A stretch of 64,000 nt of DNA from Anarhynchus alexandrinus. Taxonomy: Eukaryota; Chordata; Aves; Charadriiformes; Charadriidae. Positions 50,569 through 64,000 of this stretch are shown here, piece after piece. Location of the stretch: assembly GCA_008711295.1 (NCBI GenBank), contig VUYV01000007.1, forward strand, positions 4,718,983-4,782,982. The letters run 5' to 3'. Under the pieces are notes generated by a model that saw nothing but the letters and a program-made list of their open reading frames with translations, was not told the origin of the DNA and did no database searches. A program made the position numbers and the translations under genes. The stretch's first letter is position 1, and the number at the start of each line of letters is the position of its first letter.

Positions 50569-53500
50569 GATTTATATCTTTTAATAAGTTGGGTAATACA
50601 TTTATATGTATATCCACAAAACTTACCAGGATTAGTCTTTTTAATACTTGCTTACAACTGAAGTAGCTGACTGGTTCCTCTACTGCTGCATGGGATGGTT
50701 GCAATTGAAATATTTTGTCTAACTGCTTGTAAAACATGACAGGCTTCACAACTCGCAAGTTAAGAGCAGCAGTGTTTCAGCTATGGGTAAGTCTTATGGA
50801 TGCTATTCTGAAGCTCCAGGAAAATCAAGTAGAGTCGAAATAAATGAATGCTGAGTGGGCTACAAGATCAGTAAAAATACAGGCTTGTCGGGCACTAGAG
50901 TACAAATCATACAGCTATACGTCATGCTTTATTGTAGTCTATGCAAAGAAAAGTTTGAGAGATTTATTATGCAAATAAAATGTCATAAGTGTAGGCACTT
51001 CAAAGGCCTGTGCATGCATTTGCCATATAATTGCCTGAAGATATAGGCTGTTTTCAATGTTGAGCCTTTATTTGCATTTGGAGGATTAGCAGACTGTTTA
51101 TTTTACTACCCTTAGCCTTTAAGTGCACTTAAGCTGTTTTTCCAACAGAGCTGAATTTATTCAGTGTTAACTTCTTGATTGACATAGCGAGAAGAGCATA
51201 TCAACAAAATGTGCAGGACCTTGCAGCAAACAGCCTGTTTGGTTTGTGACCTTGTAGTGTGTAATGGGAACCAGTGGATTTGAATAAAAAAAAATTGTAA
51301 CTAGCATTAGAGATTTCCCAAGGAAAAACGTACACAGATGAGGATAAAGATTAGAGCTGACAGAATAACATTTTTCCCTGTTAATTTTATCATATCTTAA
51401 AAATATTCAGTGTACATAATTTATTTTCATTATCCTTTCAGCTTAGGTGGCAGGCCCAGCTTCCAGAGAAGTTGATGGAAATCTCTGTATTGACTTTAGA
51501 TCAGGCTCTAAATGGCAAAGAGTGAGCCCCAAATATTTATGCATATTTATGAACTGAATGAAAATTTGTTAATGAAATGTTCATACACGATTCATTCCCA
51601 GCTGGCTGTGCATTCATCTAAAAAAGCCCATAAGTGCCTTTCTTCTAGTGTTCTGTTAAATGCTGACCAAAAAGTCAATGGGATTTTGCTGGAATGAGGC
51701 ATTTGGGATTTGGTCAGTATTCATGTACATTAATCTTTAATATTTATTGCTAAGGATTGATGCTTACATGGTGAACAGGCACTTTATGCGTGGAAGAAGG
51801 ATGTAACTTAAAGCTTGATCAAAGCAGTGCTCTCTGTTTCCAGTGTCATAAACCCTGACCAGCCCTGACTTTGGCCCTCGACAGGAACTCAAGGATGTCC
51901 TTATTGCTTCCAACCTGCCAATATTTCCTGTGAAACCTAAGTAAAAAAGAGGCACTTGACTCTGTCAGTATAGCAACAGATTCGCTTATTTACACTAATT
52001 CAAGGTCTCACATATAAGAACGAAGCATGTGGCAGCTGGTAGGAATGCTAAATCCTTGCACTCTAGGAGACCAGATCTTCCAGGTGAGCTGCTGTGGTCA
52101 GGATATATCAACCATTGTGCCAAAATACCCTGGCAGTGCCCTCGACTGTCGTCTTCAGAAGCAAAAATTAGATTAGATAGGATAAATGGATCTTTTATTT
52201 GGAAAGACTAGTGTGCTTTAGCCCATGCAAGTATAGTTTCTTTGTCTGTATGATACTTAGTCTGATGACAAGAGATTATAGTTTTTTTTCCCCCTTCATC
52301 TAATGTGGAAACAAATAAACTATTTCTCTTTCTTGTCCTTCTAGAGTTACTCACTGAACACTTAATCAAAGTACATACACGTGCATCTTTCCACTTTCTG
52401 ACTTTGAGCCTCTGTTTTGAATTGTCCCTTGGCATCAGGACTTGATTCCACCCTCCCCTCTGGTTTTATAGTGAACACTGCAAAAATAAATGTATCCTTC
52501 TTTCAGCAGATCAGAAGGTATCTTCAAAGAATACCTAATTAGGATTGACTGGGATGAAGGAGGCCAACTCTCAGCCTTGCTGTATCCTGTGGTAGATTAT
52601 GTCCAAATTATCAATACCTAGCTGTGGCATTCACTACAGCATTAGCAAATTACTCTTTAAAAATAGAGTTAAACAGTTGCTTTCAAACACTGTAGCTTAG
52701 CTCTGTCTGTGCACGTATTTCATCATACCTGGACCACATACTGATGCTGTGCTAATTTGGGCCCTGTTTAAAAGCCAGGAAACATGATCTGTGCAATTTT
52801 GCTGAGGATTAGACTGCTGTGGTAAGGTTAACAGTTAGTACCATTTTGGCTTCATAGCAGGGCACTCACCTGAGAGATGGTGACTATTAACTTTTCTCTT
52901 TCTAATATGAATTTTTATTATATTAACCTAGTTAATTAGTTTTATGTGATTCTTTGTCCTAGAGACCTCTCTCTGCCAATCTTCAGTTAAAGGCATTCTT
53001 GCTAAAATTTACAATATTCCTTACTATTGACCTGAGGGAAAAGCCCCTTGGATTCAGCTTGTGAGACAGAACCCTTCTGTTGGACTGCCATTACTGAAGT
53101 ATGGCCAAAATTGTTCTATTTGTAACCTCTTCTGATATTTCTTGTGTATGAACATTGGTGGTACTATTAGCTTACACTTGTAGTTTTGTGCTTTCCGCGT
53201 AAGGATTGACAGGGCAGATGACTTCTCTGATAGCTATTGAGCTAATTTAATGGGTTCCAAATAGATGAAGCAGCTGCTTGTTTATGCATCAAATCTGTAT
53301 TTTTACCAGTCATTAAGTGTGCAATTAAGAACGTGTTTTTGGAAAGGCTGGTTATGTATATTTGCCTGTGCCTTTGGTAGACCCTGAGCACCTCACAGCA
53401 GATGTCTGTTGCCTAACAGGAGTAGATGTTTTTTTTAAATATAAACTGTGGAGGTGTTGCAAGACTTGAGAAATGAAAACACTATCCCGAACTCTCAAAC

Positions 53501-56111
53501 AAGCTTTTTATTGTCCTGTGGTCAAGGAGAAAAGAGCTCGTGAGAAGGGTGAGAGGTTTATAACCTGTTGTCTTCCCATGTGCTGTTGCACTGGGCAGAT
53601 TCCCCCAACACAGAAAGCAACTGGTTTCTTTGGGCCTAGACAGCTATGTGCTTTTACTAGACAGCTATTGAGTTTTATGCATGCAGAATACTGGTCCTTT
53701 TTGCATTAGCAAGTATAGTCTTCTGGAAATCCCACTGACATACTGCATAAAGATGTGTTGCAAAGCCAGAGGGAATATGCCAAAAGGGGTAAACCTAAAG
53801 CCATTTCTGTTATGGTTAGAGTATAGCCAGTGCACGTGAAGTTCTTCTTTCTGACCTTGGGAAGTGAACCTTGAGTAGGTTTCTCTTCAAAGCTTGAGTA
53901 TCTCACTTGAACTGAAATACCAGAGTCTAGTAGCAACTGCAACAGGTGTATCATCAAATTCTGAATGGGATTGACCTCTCTCTGGAAGGTGATAGAGCTT
54001 CCTGACTGCCATTCCTGAAGGCTGAATGCAAAAATTACTTTCATATTTCCAACAAGCTAGGGATTGCTTTTGATCTGGCCACTGTTACCATCTATCATCT
54101 GCTTTGAGCACTTTAATAAAGCATATATTCAGCAGTTATCATACCACGACCAACAGTACATAGAGCAAAATGCTTGTCGCTTTGGCAGTCTACTGAATCT
54201 CCTACAAACAGAGCCATAGTCATCTTCAGAAGGTTATTCCTGCCATTACAACAGGCAAAGTGGGACACTAGGGCATGTTCTGTGAAATGATTAATAGATA
54301 TGTGAATAGCGCCATATGATTTATTATGACATCTACATTATCTTGCTTGAAAATTGTCTTTTGCTGATGTAGAAGGGCAGTGTTTTCCCCATGTAGTTTA
54401 TAGCTATTATAAACAACTTCTACCAGCATCTTTGCTATCGTGTCCTGTCTCTCACCTTCTGTTCGCCCCTGTTTGTAATAAGTAATGTGAAACTGTTTCT
54501 GTAAAGCCTCAGTATGGACTAACTTGCAAAATCCCAGGGCTCTGCTGTGAAAGTATAGATCTTCTGCTGAGTCATCAGTAATGACAGATACCGGGGTTTT
54601 ACAGACAGAGTCACTTTTGCTGACTTACTCTAATTTGAACTGAGCTGAGTTTTATTTGTTCTGGTCACTGTTACTCAAGGTGCTAATATTTCTTGGGCGT
54701 GAAAGGAAATAAGAGCAAGAGCAGCTCTCCAGGCTTGGCCTTATTAAAAATTACAAAGGTGAACTTCAGAGAAATTTATAGCATTGACCTGCCTGTGCCT
54801 GTACTCAGTTTAGAGCAGTCGGGAATTTTATATGCTTATCACTGTGGTGTTTTTGAAAATCAAAACATACATCCACAGTCCTTTCTGTTCGGAGTATGAA
54901 TAGATTGGAAGTGATCAGATGCCTCTCAGAAAAGATAACATAGTGATGTTTTCTCTCTTTGGCTACATTTTCATCGATTCTCACATTTGTAGTCGTCCAG
55001 CCTATTTCAAAGTCTGTCAAACATTTGAGTTGGAAAAAGTAGTTGATGTTACATGTAGGCATGAAACTTCCGTTTGCACCCCCTTTTGTTCTCATCTGCT
55101 TTTGTTCTGCAGATGCATTTGGAGTTGAGACAGGCTTTGAGTTTTTTCTGTCATCTCTGCCTCAAGTTTCCTTTCTGCTCTCTACTTCACAGGGTCTACT
55201 TGCCTGCCAGTGTCAGGGGATGACTTGTACTAATGCTAAATGGAGTTGGAACGTGTAAATTCAATTAGTGCTAATGGGAGTTAGTCCTATGAGTTTCCTA
55301 TGCATCAGTACACTTTTTAGACCCCTATGCATTGTGGCTCCCCTTTAGCTAGATTGCCTCATTTCTCTTTTCATGGTGTGTTGCTAGTTTCTCTATTCTT
55401 TGTACTCCTTCAGCAGTTAAGCAAAAATCTGAAGGTACTATGACTGGCAGAGCACATTCTGACAATAGAAAACTTGATTTGTTTAATTTATTTGATCACT
55501 TGAAGATAGCAACATGTGCCTTGATCACACATAAACTGTGAGGTATATGACACAAAATGTCCTAAGCCTTTGGGCGAAGGACAGGAATGCAATAGGTTAG
55601 TTTTATATTACAGTAAACTTACCTGGGATTGCAACTCACTAAAAACTATATAACTACCTGGAATGTGTTCTTTCCCTGTCATTCCAGAAATTTTTTTCAG
55701 TTTCATTCTTTGTAGTCAGTAATGGCCAAACTGAATTTTATTTTGAAAGAATTTTTGTGTAATATTCTTTGTGTCATGTATTTTTAGCAGAGATGCTGTT
55801 TTGTCTAGTCTCATTTTGGCAACACTTTCTACAGTATGTCTGAATGCCAATTCAAAGCTAATTTTTTGAGTTGCCTTTTACAATACAGGTAACCATGTTG
55901 ATTCCAAAGAGCTTTTTTTTACACTATTGTACAAATCAATCTGTGGGGCACAGAAAAATCTCATTTTATAAAGCTGCAAAAATTGATGACCATTGCTGCT
56001 CTAAGTTAAAAGATGCATTGCTGAGTACTAAATAGTTTTGAAGAGTGAGAAACGTCTTTAATGAAAATGATAAACAAAGATATCTTTTCCAAACACTTTG
56101 TCTCTGGTTTA

Positions 56112-56337
56112 GATAGTTTCTTTTCAGGCCATCCTGCATAAGGTGTGGCCCTTGTAAAACTCAGGTTCAAAATACTTTTAACATGGGGTTTCATGGGAAA
56201 TAATTTTCTCATGAGTATGTTTAAGATTTTAATGGTTTTCCTTTGGCATACTGTTACAANGGATAGTTTCTTTTCAGGCCGTCCTGCATAAGGTGTGGCC
56301 CTTGTAATAATGGTTTTCCTTTGGCATACTGTTACAA
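56112..56337. repeat. Imperfect tandem duplication split by a single N
   Basis: A 46-bp unit at 56112-56157 recurs at 56262-56307 with one mismatch (A at 56131, G at 56281). A 30-bp unit at 56230-56259 recurs, identical, at 56308-56337. In the first copy the two units are separated by 72 bp; in the second they are adjacent. The base between the copies, 56260, is an N. This pattern fits either a tandem duplication with an internal deletion or a gap-closure error in the assembly. Confidence 0.9.
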
Positions 56338-58860
56338 CCCCAAGTTCTTCTAAAGCTTTTTGGATTTGTTTCGTAAACAATCAATATAGGCACTCTTGAA
56401 TAGCCAGTAGGAAAAAAAAAACACAACCTAGAAGAGCTCTAACTGATTTGCTCTAACTATTGATTTGTTGGCTGCCTGGGAGAGTGCTTATCTGTACCTG
56501 GCTAAGATGTACAGCTAAGAAATGTTTTTCTGACAAAACCTTAGTCAAATCAGCATATTCCTACAGAAAGGTTGAGTTTTAACAACTGTAAATCATTCAA
56601 AAGGAAATGAAAACCTTCTAGCAATTCTAATTGCATGTTATGTAATAAACGTGAATGGCTGCTCAGATGGGTATAGCATAGATGGAGCATCCCTGTGACA
56701 TTGCCTGTGGGTTCACTCAAAACATGTACTCTAATACACTTCTCTGAATTTAGATGCCATAGAAAAGTGCTAATATCTCTTGGTTCACTGAGGAATCGGA
56801 GCCAACTTGATCCAAACTTGGTCTATCGTTTTTCATGTAGAGAGCCAATCATTACGCACCAGTAGAAACACTAATATACTTTTATTCCAGAAACCTAGTG
56901 AATTATCTCCCTAAGAAAGATTTAAATGCAGGGAATAGAAATTTAATGTTTGTATCCCAATTATGTATTTTAACCCATATACTGTCAGGTTTTCTATAGA
57001 TTTCAGTGTTTTACTCAATGTGAATACATGCAGATGTTATGCTGTCAAGTGACAGAACAAAGCGTTAAAATATCTCATGGGAATGGATTAAAACCTAACA
57101 TAAAATTCCTATATTCGGTGTCCAGTTAATATCAGTGTGATGGCATTAGCACATAATACCTGCTATTAATTCAATTTCAATTTTATCCTACTGTTCTTCC
57201 TTGAAGAGAGGAACAGAGTGACTGCCTGTAGTGAAAATCAAGTAGAGAATCTGTTTGAATATTTCAACTTCTGTCTTTTGTTAACATCAGCTTCAAATGG
57301 AGATAATACCTCTAGGATTCATTTAACCATTAGAAAATCTAGGTACTGATTCAAAGGACATTGAAATTAGTATTGTGTTAAAACTAGTTTTGCTGAAGCT
57401 TTCATATTGGTCAATAGGAAAGTCTTCAAGTGGAATTTGAGTCCAGGTGATGTATGACATCTCATTGTTGCAAAGCTTCAGGTCAAGGCTGAGACTGTGT
57501 GACAGGAATTCTGATATTTCTAGACAAGGGTGCTTTTTTTTTTTTTTGTTCATATGGCTGCTTAATCTGGTTCTCTGCCATGGCTGTTGTGTGGGAGAAA
57601 CTTGTGGCTCGCTCCCTTTTTCCTGTGAACCTGGCTGCAGTAGAATGTCCAGAAGAGTGAAGGGAAGTTAATTAAAATTTCAAGACTCCCTTTTCACGCA
57701 TATTGTTTTGAAGTTACAGGTTGTATTTTTGGCATAGATTGCATCTAACTTAAAATAACATAAACAAAAATAAATAAATAATGTAGCATCAGTGGTGAAC
57801 AACCTTAAACAGGAAACTAAAGTATCTTTCTGTGTTTCCTGATTTACACTTTATGAAACTTTGATTAGTATGTGTTTGTAACATCTAAGCAAATTCTCTG
57901 TATTTTGCAGAAGGGCGAGAGTGGCTATGGAAACCTCAGGCAATTAGTTTTTTTCTTCTACAGGAGTTACTTCAGTTGCCCTTCAAACCTGGTATATCAA
58001 AAAGCCCAATGCCCCTCACAAATCTTAGAAGAATCTCCTTGCATTGCAATGAGGAAATCCTAACGGTGAATTGCGTATGCAATTTGAATGAATTAGGGTG
58101 ATAGTGTCCTGTACATGTCTCATGAAAGAGTGACCTTCATCTGCTCTTTTCTATGGATCCATGGAGGGATCATAATCTTAACACTTCCTTTGATCTCCTG
58201 AATGTATGCTTGTGGGAATAGAACAGCTGATCGCTGCCCTGTGATATAATCTGTTCTATGTGCCAGCACTTTCAAAGGCTTTTTTGTCATATCTCTTGTA
58301 ATAAGATGGTTATGAACATTTCGGAACATGAGTGAGAGGTAGTGAAAGGGGAGAAAAAGGAATATTAGACTCTATACAGCTTATAATTAAAATCCTAGAG
58401 AGCAGTAGCTGTGAAGTGAGTAAAGAAACATACAATAAAAGCAAGCAAACAAAAAACTCCACTTGATCCTAGAAAGCACAAAGGCAGGCTGCTTCATTTG
58501 CAAGGCTTTCTATTTCAAGTCACCTTATCATTGAGACAGCTTTCAGTTTAAGATGACAAACAAAAAGCCCAAAGGAATTCTTTTCCCATTCTGGGGAAGA
58601 GACAAGCCTTCCATGCAGATGCTTGGCATGTTTGAGCTCTGTCCCATACTGAGCAGTTCTGCAGTTTTATACCTCACTGCTATTTTATGATACTTCCAAA
58701 GGATTAACTTGACAGAGTGAAAAACAGCAAGATGTATATTTGAATAGAGATTAAAAATACAACACAGAGCATTCTATTCTCCTGTCAACAATTTCAAGGT
58801 GAAAAGCCCAACAACATATCAAGTAATAAAAAACACTTTGCAGAGGTTAGCATAATGTAA

Positions 58861-58896
58861 CCAAAAAAACCAAAAAAAAACCAAAAAAAGAAAAAG
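58861..58896. repeat. A-rich simple repeat with CC interruptions
   Basis: Repeated CC plus seven to nine A units, running into an A/G-rich stretch. Confidence 0.8.
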
Positions 58897-60948
58897 GAGA
58901 GAATGAGGAGAAGAGCGAAACATCTTTGGTATGCTTCAAGCATTAGAGCACTTAGCCGTGGTCTGAAGATCAATAAGGCAGAACGTTCTTTTCATTATAT
59001 ATTAATACCATGTGAGCAAAAAAACATAGAAACTCCTAGGATCATATGACTGTCGCATATACATATTTTTCCCCTTTGTCAAGATAAGTGCAGTTAATTT
59101 CACTTCATCAGTTTGCATATTGTGAAAACTTTCAGGTCAATGATGAGATTTAGAAACCTTTTTTCACAACAGCCTAGAAAAGCATAAAGAGGGGCTTGTT
59201 GCATCTTTCTATTGTCCAAGCAGCCATTTGAAACACTTTCTAATGTACACTTGTGGGAGACTGATGGTGAGGTGTGTATCTAAAGGAATTTCTCAGAACA
59301 ATTGCACGGAGACAAACTTCCGAAGTTAAATGATCCCGAGAGTTCCATATTTTAACCTTGATGTGTCAAGGTGCAGTCTTGTCTAGAACTTTTTATAAAG
59401 ACATTGAGCCCTCATTTAAAGACCTCAAGGGATGAGGTAGAATCTATCACGTCTGCCCACACTCACCAGCTGACTGAGGATGCTTGAAAACTCACTGGGA
59501 TCTGTTTTCCTTTAGAATTATGTTGTGCGGCAAGCTTTGAAGTAGATTAGAGCAGGCTATTAAATTTGTATGCTTTTCTCCTTTTCAGATGTGCCTTTTC
59601 TGCTTATTATATGAAGTGGAGCTTTACGCCTCCTATTATTCATTATCAACAACAAAACCAATTAAGATACACATTTTTAGTAGAAATGAAAACTTCACCT
59701 TTTTAAAAAAGGTATAAATTCATGCTTTAGTGCAGATATTCAAAAGTAGTTTAGTAATAAGAATACACCAATAAGAATATTATCTGGGGGGTTATTGAAA
59801 GCTAATATTGTGAAGATTTTTATTTATTCTCTTACTAGCAGTTAAAATTGCTATGCTGGCTAAGTGGATCACAGCTGTAACTTACTGTGTAGTTTCATCG
59901 CACTAATCATGCTTGTTTGAATTGCACTTCAAGACCTTGTCTACAACTGCGTGCAGCACTGCTTCTGTTACAAAAACTCTTAAAAGGAAAGCTAAAACAT
60001 TATCAATTAAATGTCTGACATACTCTTTTGCAAATACATACTAAGATGATTCTGTGTATGAAGAAGGTTTATGGGCTTGACAGGTGCATCAAAGCTAAAA
60101 CTTGTTTGCTAAGGTTACACAGCAAAAAATACTCTTGCTACTCACATTAGAGCTATGAAACTAAAAATTCATCACATAGTTAAGTAGATCACTCGCTCTA
60201 CTGAAATTAGTTTAAAGCTATACTGTTGTACGGGTATTTTGAAATAATAATAAAACTAGTGACCAGAGAATGAGAACTTCCATACAGCATTTTATGACAA
60301 ACTTGAGGAAAAGACTGAGGGTGACATTGCAGAAAGCGTGCATTACTGGTCTTTCTGTGCAACTGCGTAAGCCTGTAATAAAGCTCCTAAATGTTTGTGT
60401 TGTAGCAGAATTAGGCTGATAATAAATACAAGATATAGGCTAATGCAGGATGACCTCTTAAATGGCATCCTTTAATGTGGTGTTCCTTAATTTCTTGTAG
60501 ACTATCACAAAGCTCTTCTATTCAAACATGGGATAATATAGTGTAACATTAGCTACTTATGACTGCTTGAGCTGTAGGAGTCATAACTCTTTTATCTTGT
60601 TTCCCCTGTCTGTAAAACAGTCGAAGCCATCTTTTTGTGCTCGGAGTGATTTAAGAACTGATTAATTCATGTTTGCAATGCACTTGAAGATTATCAAAGG
60701 GAAGGTGCCACAGAAGAAATAACTTCATTTCTATTCTAGACTGTTGGCATGGCTTCTAAGGTATCACTGTGATGGAGCTTTGGTGCTGTTTGTTTTAAGC
60801 ATAACGCTTCAGGTGTCATCCTGCATGTACGCTACTAGTACCTGCCCACGGGTTTCATGCAGATCTTCCCCTTGCAAATGAGAGATCCATCTGTGCTCCC
60901 TTATAAGAACAGTGAGAACACCAAACACCCAAGGACAATGCTGGTTTA

Positions 60949-60980
60949 ATTTCTTTTTTTTTTCTTTTTTTTTTTTTTTN
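60949..60980. repeat. Poly-T tract ending in an N
   Basis: T-rich homopolymer with two C interruptions; the last base, 60980, is unresolved. The length is therefore uncertain. Confidence 0.9.
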
Positions 60981-63710
60981 TCAATCAACACTCTTAGTTG
61001 TGGCCTCAAGGGGGTTTCAGAGTAGAATGAACTGTTGCATTTGGGGACCTCCATGGTGTGTCTATAGATCTGAATGGCAATTTCTGTCTCAAAAATGTTC
61101 TGACTGAAATAAAGCTTATCTTTAAATCAATATTCAATGTCTTTCTAAAGACTGCACTGATGGTCTAGCCACTATATATCTTGGAAAGCTGGAGAGCAAC
61201 TCACTTAAACTGTGATCCCATTTCCAGTCAGGCATTTCTAGCTTGAAATTCTAGCCTGTAGATCTTGTTAAGATTACAGATTAAGGGCTTGCACCCAAGC
61301 ATAGTGGAGTTCAGGGGAGTATTTCTATTGAGTTTGACAGGCATAAAATCAGACCTGTTCAGAACATGACAAATCACACTTGTAAATCTTTGTAGATCAG
61401 TATCAATCATTCCTTATCTCTTGTGAATGTCTCCTCATTATTTCCATTGTCAAAACTTGAAGTTTTTCAATTTCAACCTTCTCTTGGGTTGTATTTTGAT
61501 AAAACGTATGTAAATTTATTAAATCTCCTCTTTCAGATAGTGGAAATAGAGACAGAGGGAAATGAAATGTTGTGCTACACAGTATGTTGTATCAGAGTGA
61601 AGATCCCTGTAAACTCTTGTTTTTTTGAATGTTGCACTTTTGTTTGCAAGTATAGCAAATTCTTAGTATGATCTCAAATCTCTATATTTGTGGGATAAAA
61701 GATGCATGTATTCTGAAGAATCATTTCTCTTAAAGATGAGAAGCTGTAAATGATCTGTAAGTGTCACTAATGCATTTGAAAAGCTACTATTGTACTGATT
61801 ATATCCAAAGAGAACTTCTGTTACTCTCCAGTGACATCTGTTACCTGTTTGCAGCTGTCATGTGGAAGTATTCCAGGCAGATTTATGGCAGGTTCCGCTT
61901 TTTAGGTGTGAGTGAATGCAAAATAAACTTAATGCATCAGCGAAGAAGTGAACTGCTAACATGATGGGCTAAGTGCATGCACATCTCAAACTTCTTGGAA
62001 TGCACAGTTGCATCCTAAATGTTGTTCCCACATGTTTGCAATTATTCTTTCTTAGTGTCTTTAGCCAAAATTCTCATCTAGAATTAACAGGCACTCTTCA
62101 TTTTTATGGACTAATATCCTCTTTTATCACCCCTCTTTACTTCTTTCAAATTCAGATCTGCTGTTTTACTACTAAATCATTTTCTACTCCCTCCCTATCT
62201 CTCGAAAGATCAACAGATCTAGCCTAGTAGTAAACCATGAGCAGAAACCTGGCCTCTGGGAGGGCTCCTCCTTGTACTGTCCTCGCTTGCTTTCTCTGGA
62301 TTTCTGGTTGCTTCCTACGCAGCTTGGGCTAATTTTGTAATCTCCAAAGTTTTCCATTTTAACAGATCATGAAGTAGAAGCAGTGGATAAAAATGATTAA
62401 ATACATCTTAATGCCGCTGGTGGTTGTGTGGCAAATTATGTTGTTGGTTTAGTCCTTGGTAATGGCATTGCACTCACGGTACTGCCCAGTCAAGCTGTAT
62501 GTGAGAGGGCATTGTTAAAGTCCTCTATGTGAATAAAAAATATCACAAATGCATGTCTGTCATCTGGCAGCCTGATAGAGCTCACCTGATGTACAGGTTT
62601 AGCTTTTTAATACTGTTGCTGACCTTAACATTTGGATTTAGTTCCACAGAAATAGCAAGTGTGTTATTCGCTGTAAATGCCCAAAAGTCCTGCAGAGACA
62701 ACTCATGCTGAAGTAAAATGATTGCTAGAGCGGCACTTAGACATCTTAGTAGGACAGTATTGGCAACCTTCACACTGGCTAGGAGTATTCAAACAAGAAT
62801 AGAGTTACATATTCATTCCACAATGTCGTTCAGTTATCTGAACTTTTCTGAGAAGAGTAGAAAAGCAATCGGCTGTCTCACTTCTGAAATAAGGATGGAG
62901 CTGGTTAAGATCTTGTTTTCTCTGTTGTGTGAAGTATTTTAGATGACTTTCAGCCTGGCTTGGAATGGAAATAAATCCATCTATTAGTATATCTCTTAAA
63001 CTACTTATATGAAATGTTGGTGTTTCATGAAATGCTTCTATTGGTATGCAGCTAATTTTTTCAGCTTTATTTCTTTTTCATGTATTGTTGGAAATTAATG
63101 CATTGAGATACTGAAATGATGGAGACACTCATGAATTAATGCAGAAATCGGTACAAAAAATAAGAAGAATTATTCCCTCCCAAATCCTGTTTGACAAAGC
63201 TGTTTAACTTTTTTTTTTGGTGTAAACTTTTAGTGATGCTTTCTTGAAATACAGGTGAAGCGTGTGGGTTTTCTGAAAATAAAGAAGCCCTCAACGGTAT
63301 CGATGAAACTGGTAACAGTTCAATCACTGTTTGGCTCACAACAGAGAAGATATGTTAGATCTTGAACTTTAATATTTTAACCTTTCATAACTACCACGTT
63401 TCTAAGTTTCAGGCTAAGCGAAGGGGAAAAGTTAGTTTATTCTGACAAAATGTCTTTCAAAGATGAAACACTAATAGGCTCTAACTGTAGCTAAGTGGCT
63501 GCTCATAATTTGTGATGTATTAGAGGGATAAGCAGCTGTTGTATGGAATGCGTGCAGCCTGGCAGACTCGCGTGACTTCCAGTCCTCAGGCATATTTGTC
63601 CTGAGGAACGTTGCCAGGGATGTGAGTGTGGCTTTCCTGACCCACCACAGTGCCAAAGAGATGGATCTGTCAAAAAGCACTGCTTAGTCTCCAAGAGTGT
63701 CACTACGGGG

Positions 63711-63722
63711 CCGGGGGGGGGG
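63711..63722. repeat. Poly-G tract
   Basis: Ten consecutive G (63713-63722) preceded by GGGGCC. It could seed a G-quadruplex together with neighbouring G runs, but only this cluster is clear. Confidence 0.8.
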
Positions 63723-64000
63723 TTGCTATGTGGTACTGCTGTTGCTGGGTGATACTATCACTGGGTCAAGCTCTGTTTTTAGTTTCTGATGTTGCCATGG
63801 ACTGAGCACTTTACTTGACATCGAGCGTGACAACTTAGGATATGCAGAAACTCCTGAAACCTGTACTGTTGTGGCTTGTATCATCGTTTCCTACACTAAC
63901 TAATTTGTACTGATACATTGTAGTGAGCTGAGCTAAATAGATTATTTTAAATTTAACTGTCTTTAAGTCGTATTTTTATCAAGGCAAGTATAGAATTAAT

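Larger units (their letters stand above)
41673..56111. other. Intron 1 interior, only simple repeats seen
   Basis: Intronic sequence with no recognised exon or interspersed repeat besides those listed. A 154-codon minus-strand open frame at 46026-46490 is noted in the findings. Confidence 0.55.
17142..64000 (+). other. CDH13: CDH13 intron 1, 5' part (continues beyond the window)
   Basis: The intron starts with GTAAGA after exon 1. No sequence resembling CDH13 exon 2 (remaining signal peptide, then the cysteine-containing start of the pro-region) was found to the right edge, so the intron appears longer than 46.8 kb. Long first introns are normal for this gene. By eye, many stretches from about 18 kb onward have more T than A and more G than C on this strand, as expected for vertebrate introns transcribed left to right; roughly 58.4-60.3 kb is an A-rich exception. 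A small exon with weak similarity could have been missed by eye. Confidence 0.75.
56338..64000. other. Intron 1 interior to the right edge
   Basis: AT-rich intronic sequence; 58.4-60.3 kb is unusually A-rich on the + strand, against the general T excess. No CDH13 exon 2 or other gene was recognised before the window ends. Confidence 0.55.

Overview
This window looks like nuclear DNA from a bird. The sequence is AT-rich and almost entirely non-coding. It carries two 3'-end copies of the CR1 LINE family, the typical sauropsid/avian retroposon, plus one old MIR-like SINE relic and very little other interspersed repeat. Four single N bases show it comes from an assembled genome scaffold.

One protein-coding element can be named with good confidence: exon 1 of CDH13 (T-cadherin, cadherin-13), on the + strand. 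The start codon is at 17097. Fifteen codons (MQHKTQLALSFLLSQ) run to a consensus splice donor at 17141/17142. The peptide agrees with the start of chicken T-cadherin as I recall it, and with the human exon 1 boundary, which also falls after '...LLSQ'. The exon is too short to stand out as an open reading frame. Everything from 17142 to the right edge (over 46.8 kb) then reads as the first part of CDH13 intron 1; CDH13 is known for very large introns. Exon 2, which should encode the rest of the signal peptide and the start of the pro-region, was not found.

Layout: 1-16.9 kb is 5' flanking, intergenic DNA with simple repeats, a long poly-C run, a perfect 20-bp palindrome, a MIR-like relic at 11.5 kb, and a GC-richer block at about 14.0-15.4 kb where strand composition flips from C-rich to G-rich. 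The putative promoter and leader lie at about 16.9-17.1 kb, with two CCAAT-type boxes and an upstream ORF just before the CDH13 ATG. A modest CpG cluster (17.7-18.1 kb) and a G-rich block (18.4-18.9 kb) follow exon 1 inside intron 1. From 19 to 64 kb the intron holds two sense-oriented CR1 fragments, a Z-DNA-type tract, a nested inverted repeat rich in TAAT motifs, and a short duplication split by an N that may be an assembly artefact.

No other gene, RNA gene, CRISPR array or complete mobile element could be supported. The other open reading frames are short, lack recognisable domains, and are of a size expected by chance in 64 kb of such DNA. I found no convincing new biological system. The most useful leads are the CDH13 5' end (leader uORF, displaced CpG cluster), the composition switch upstream of it, and the inverted-repeat elements.
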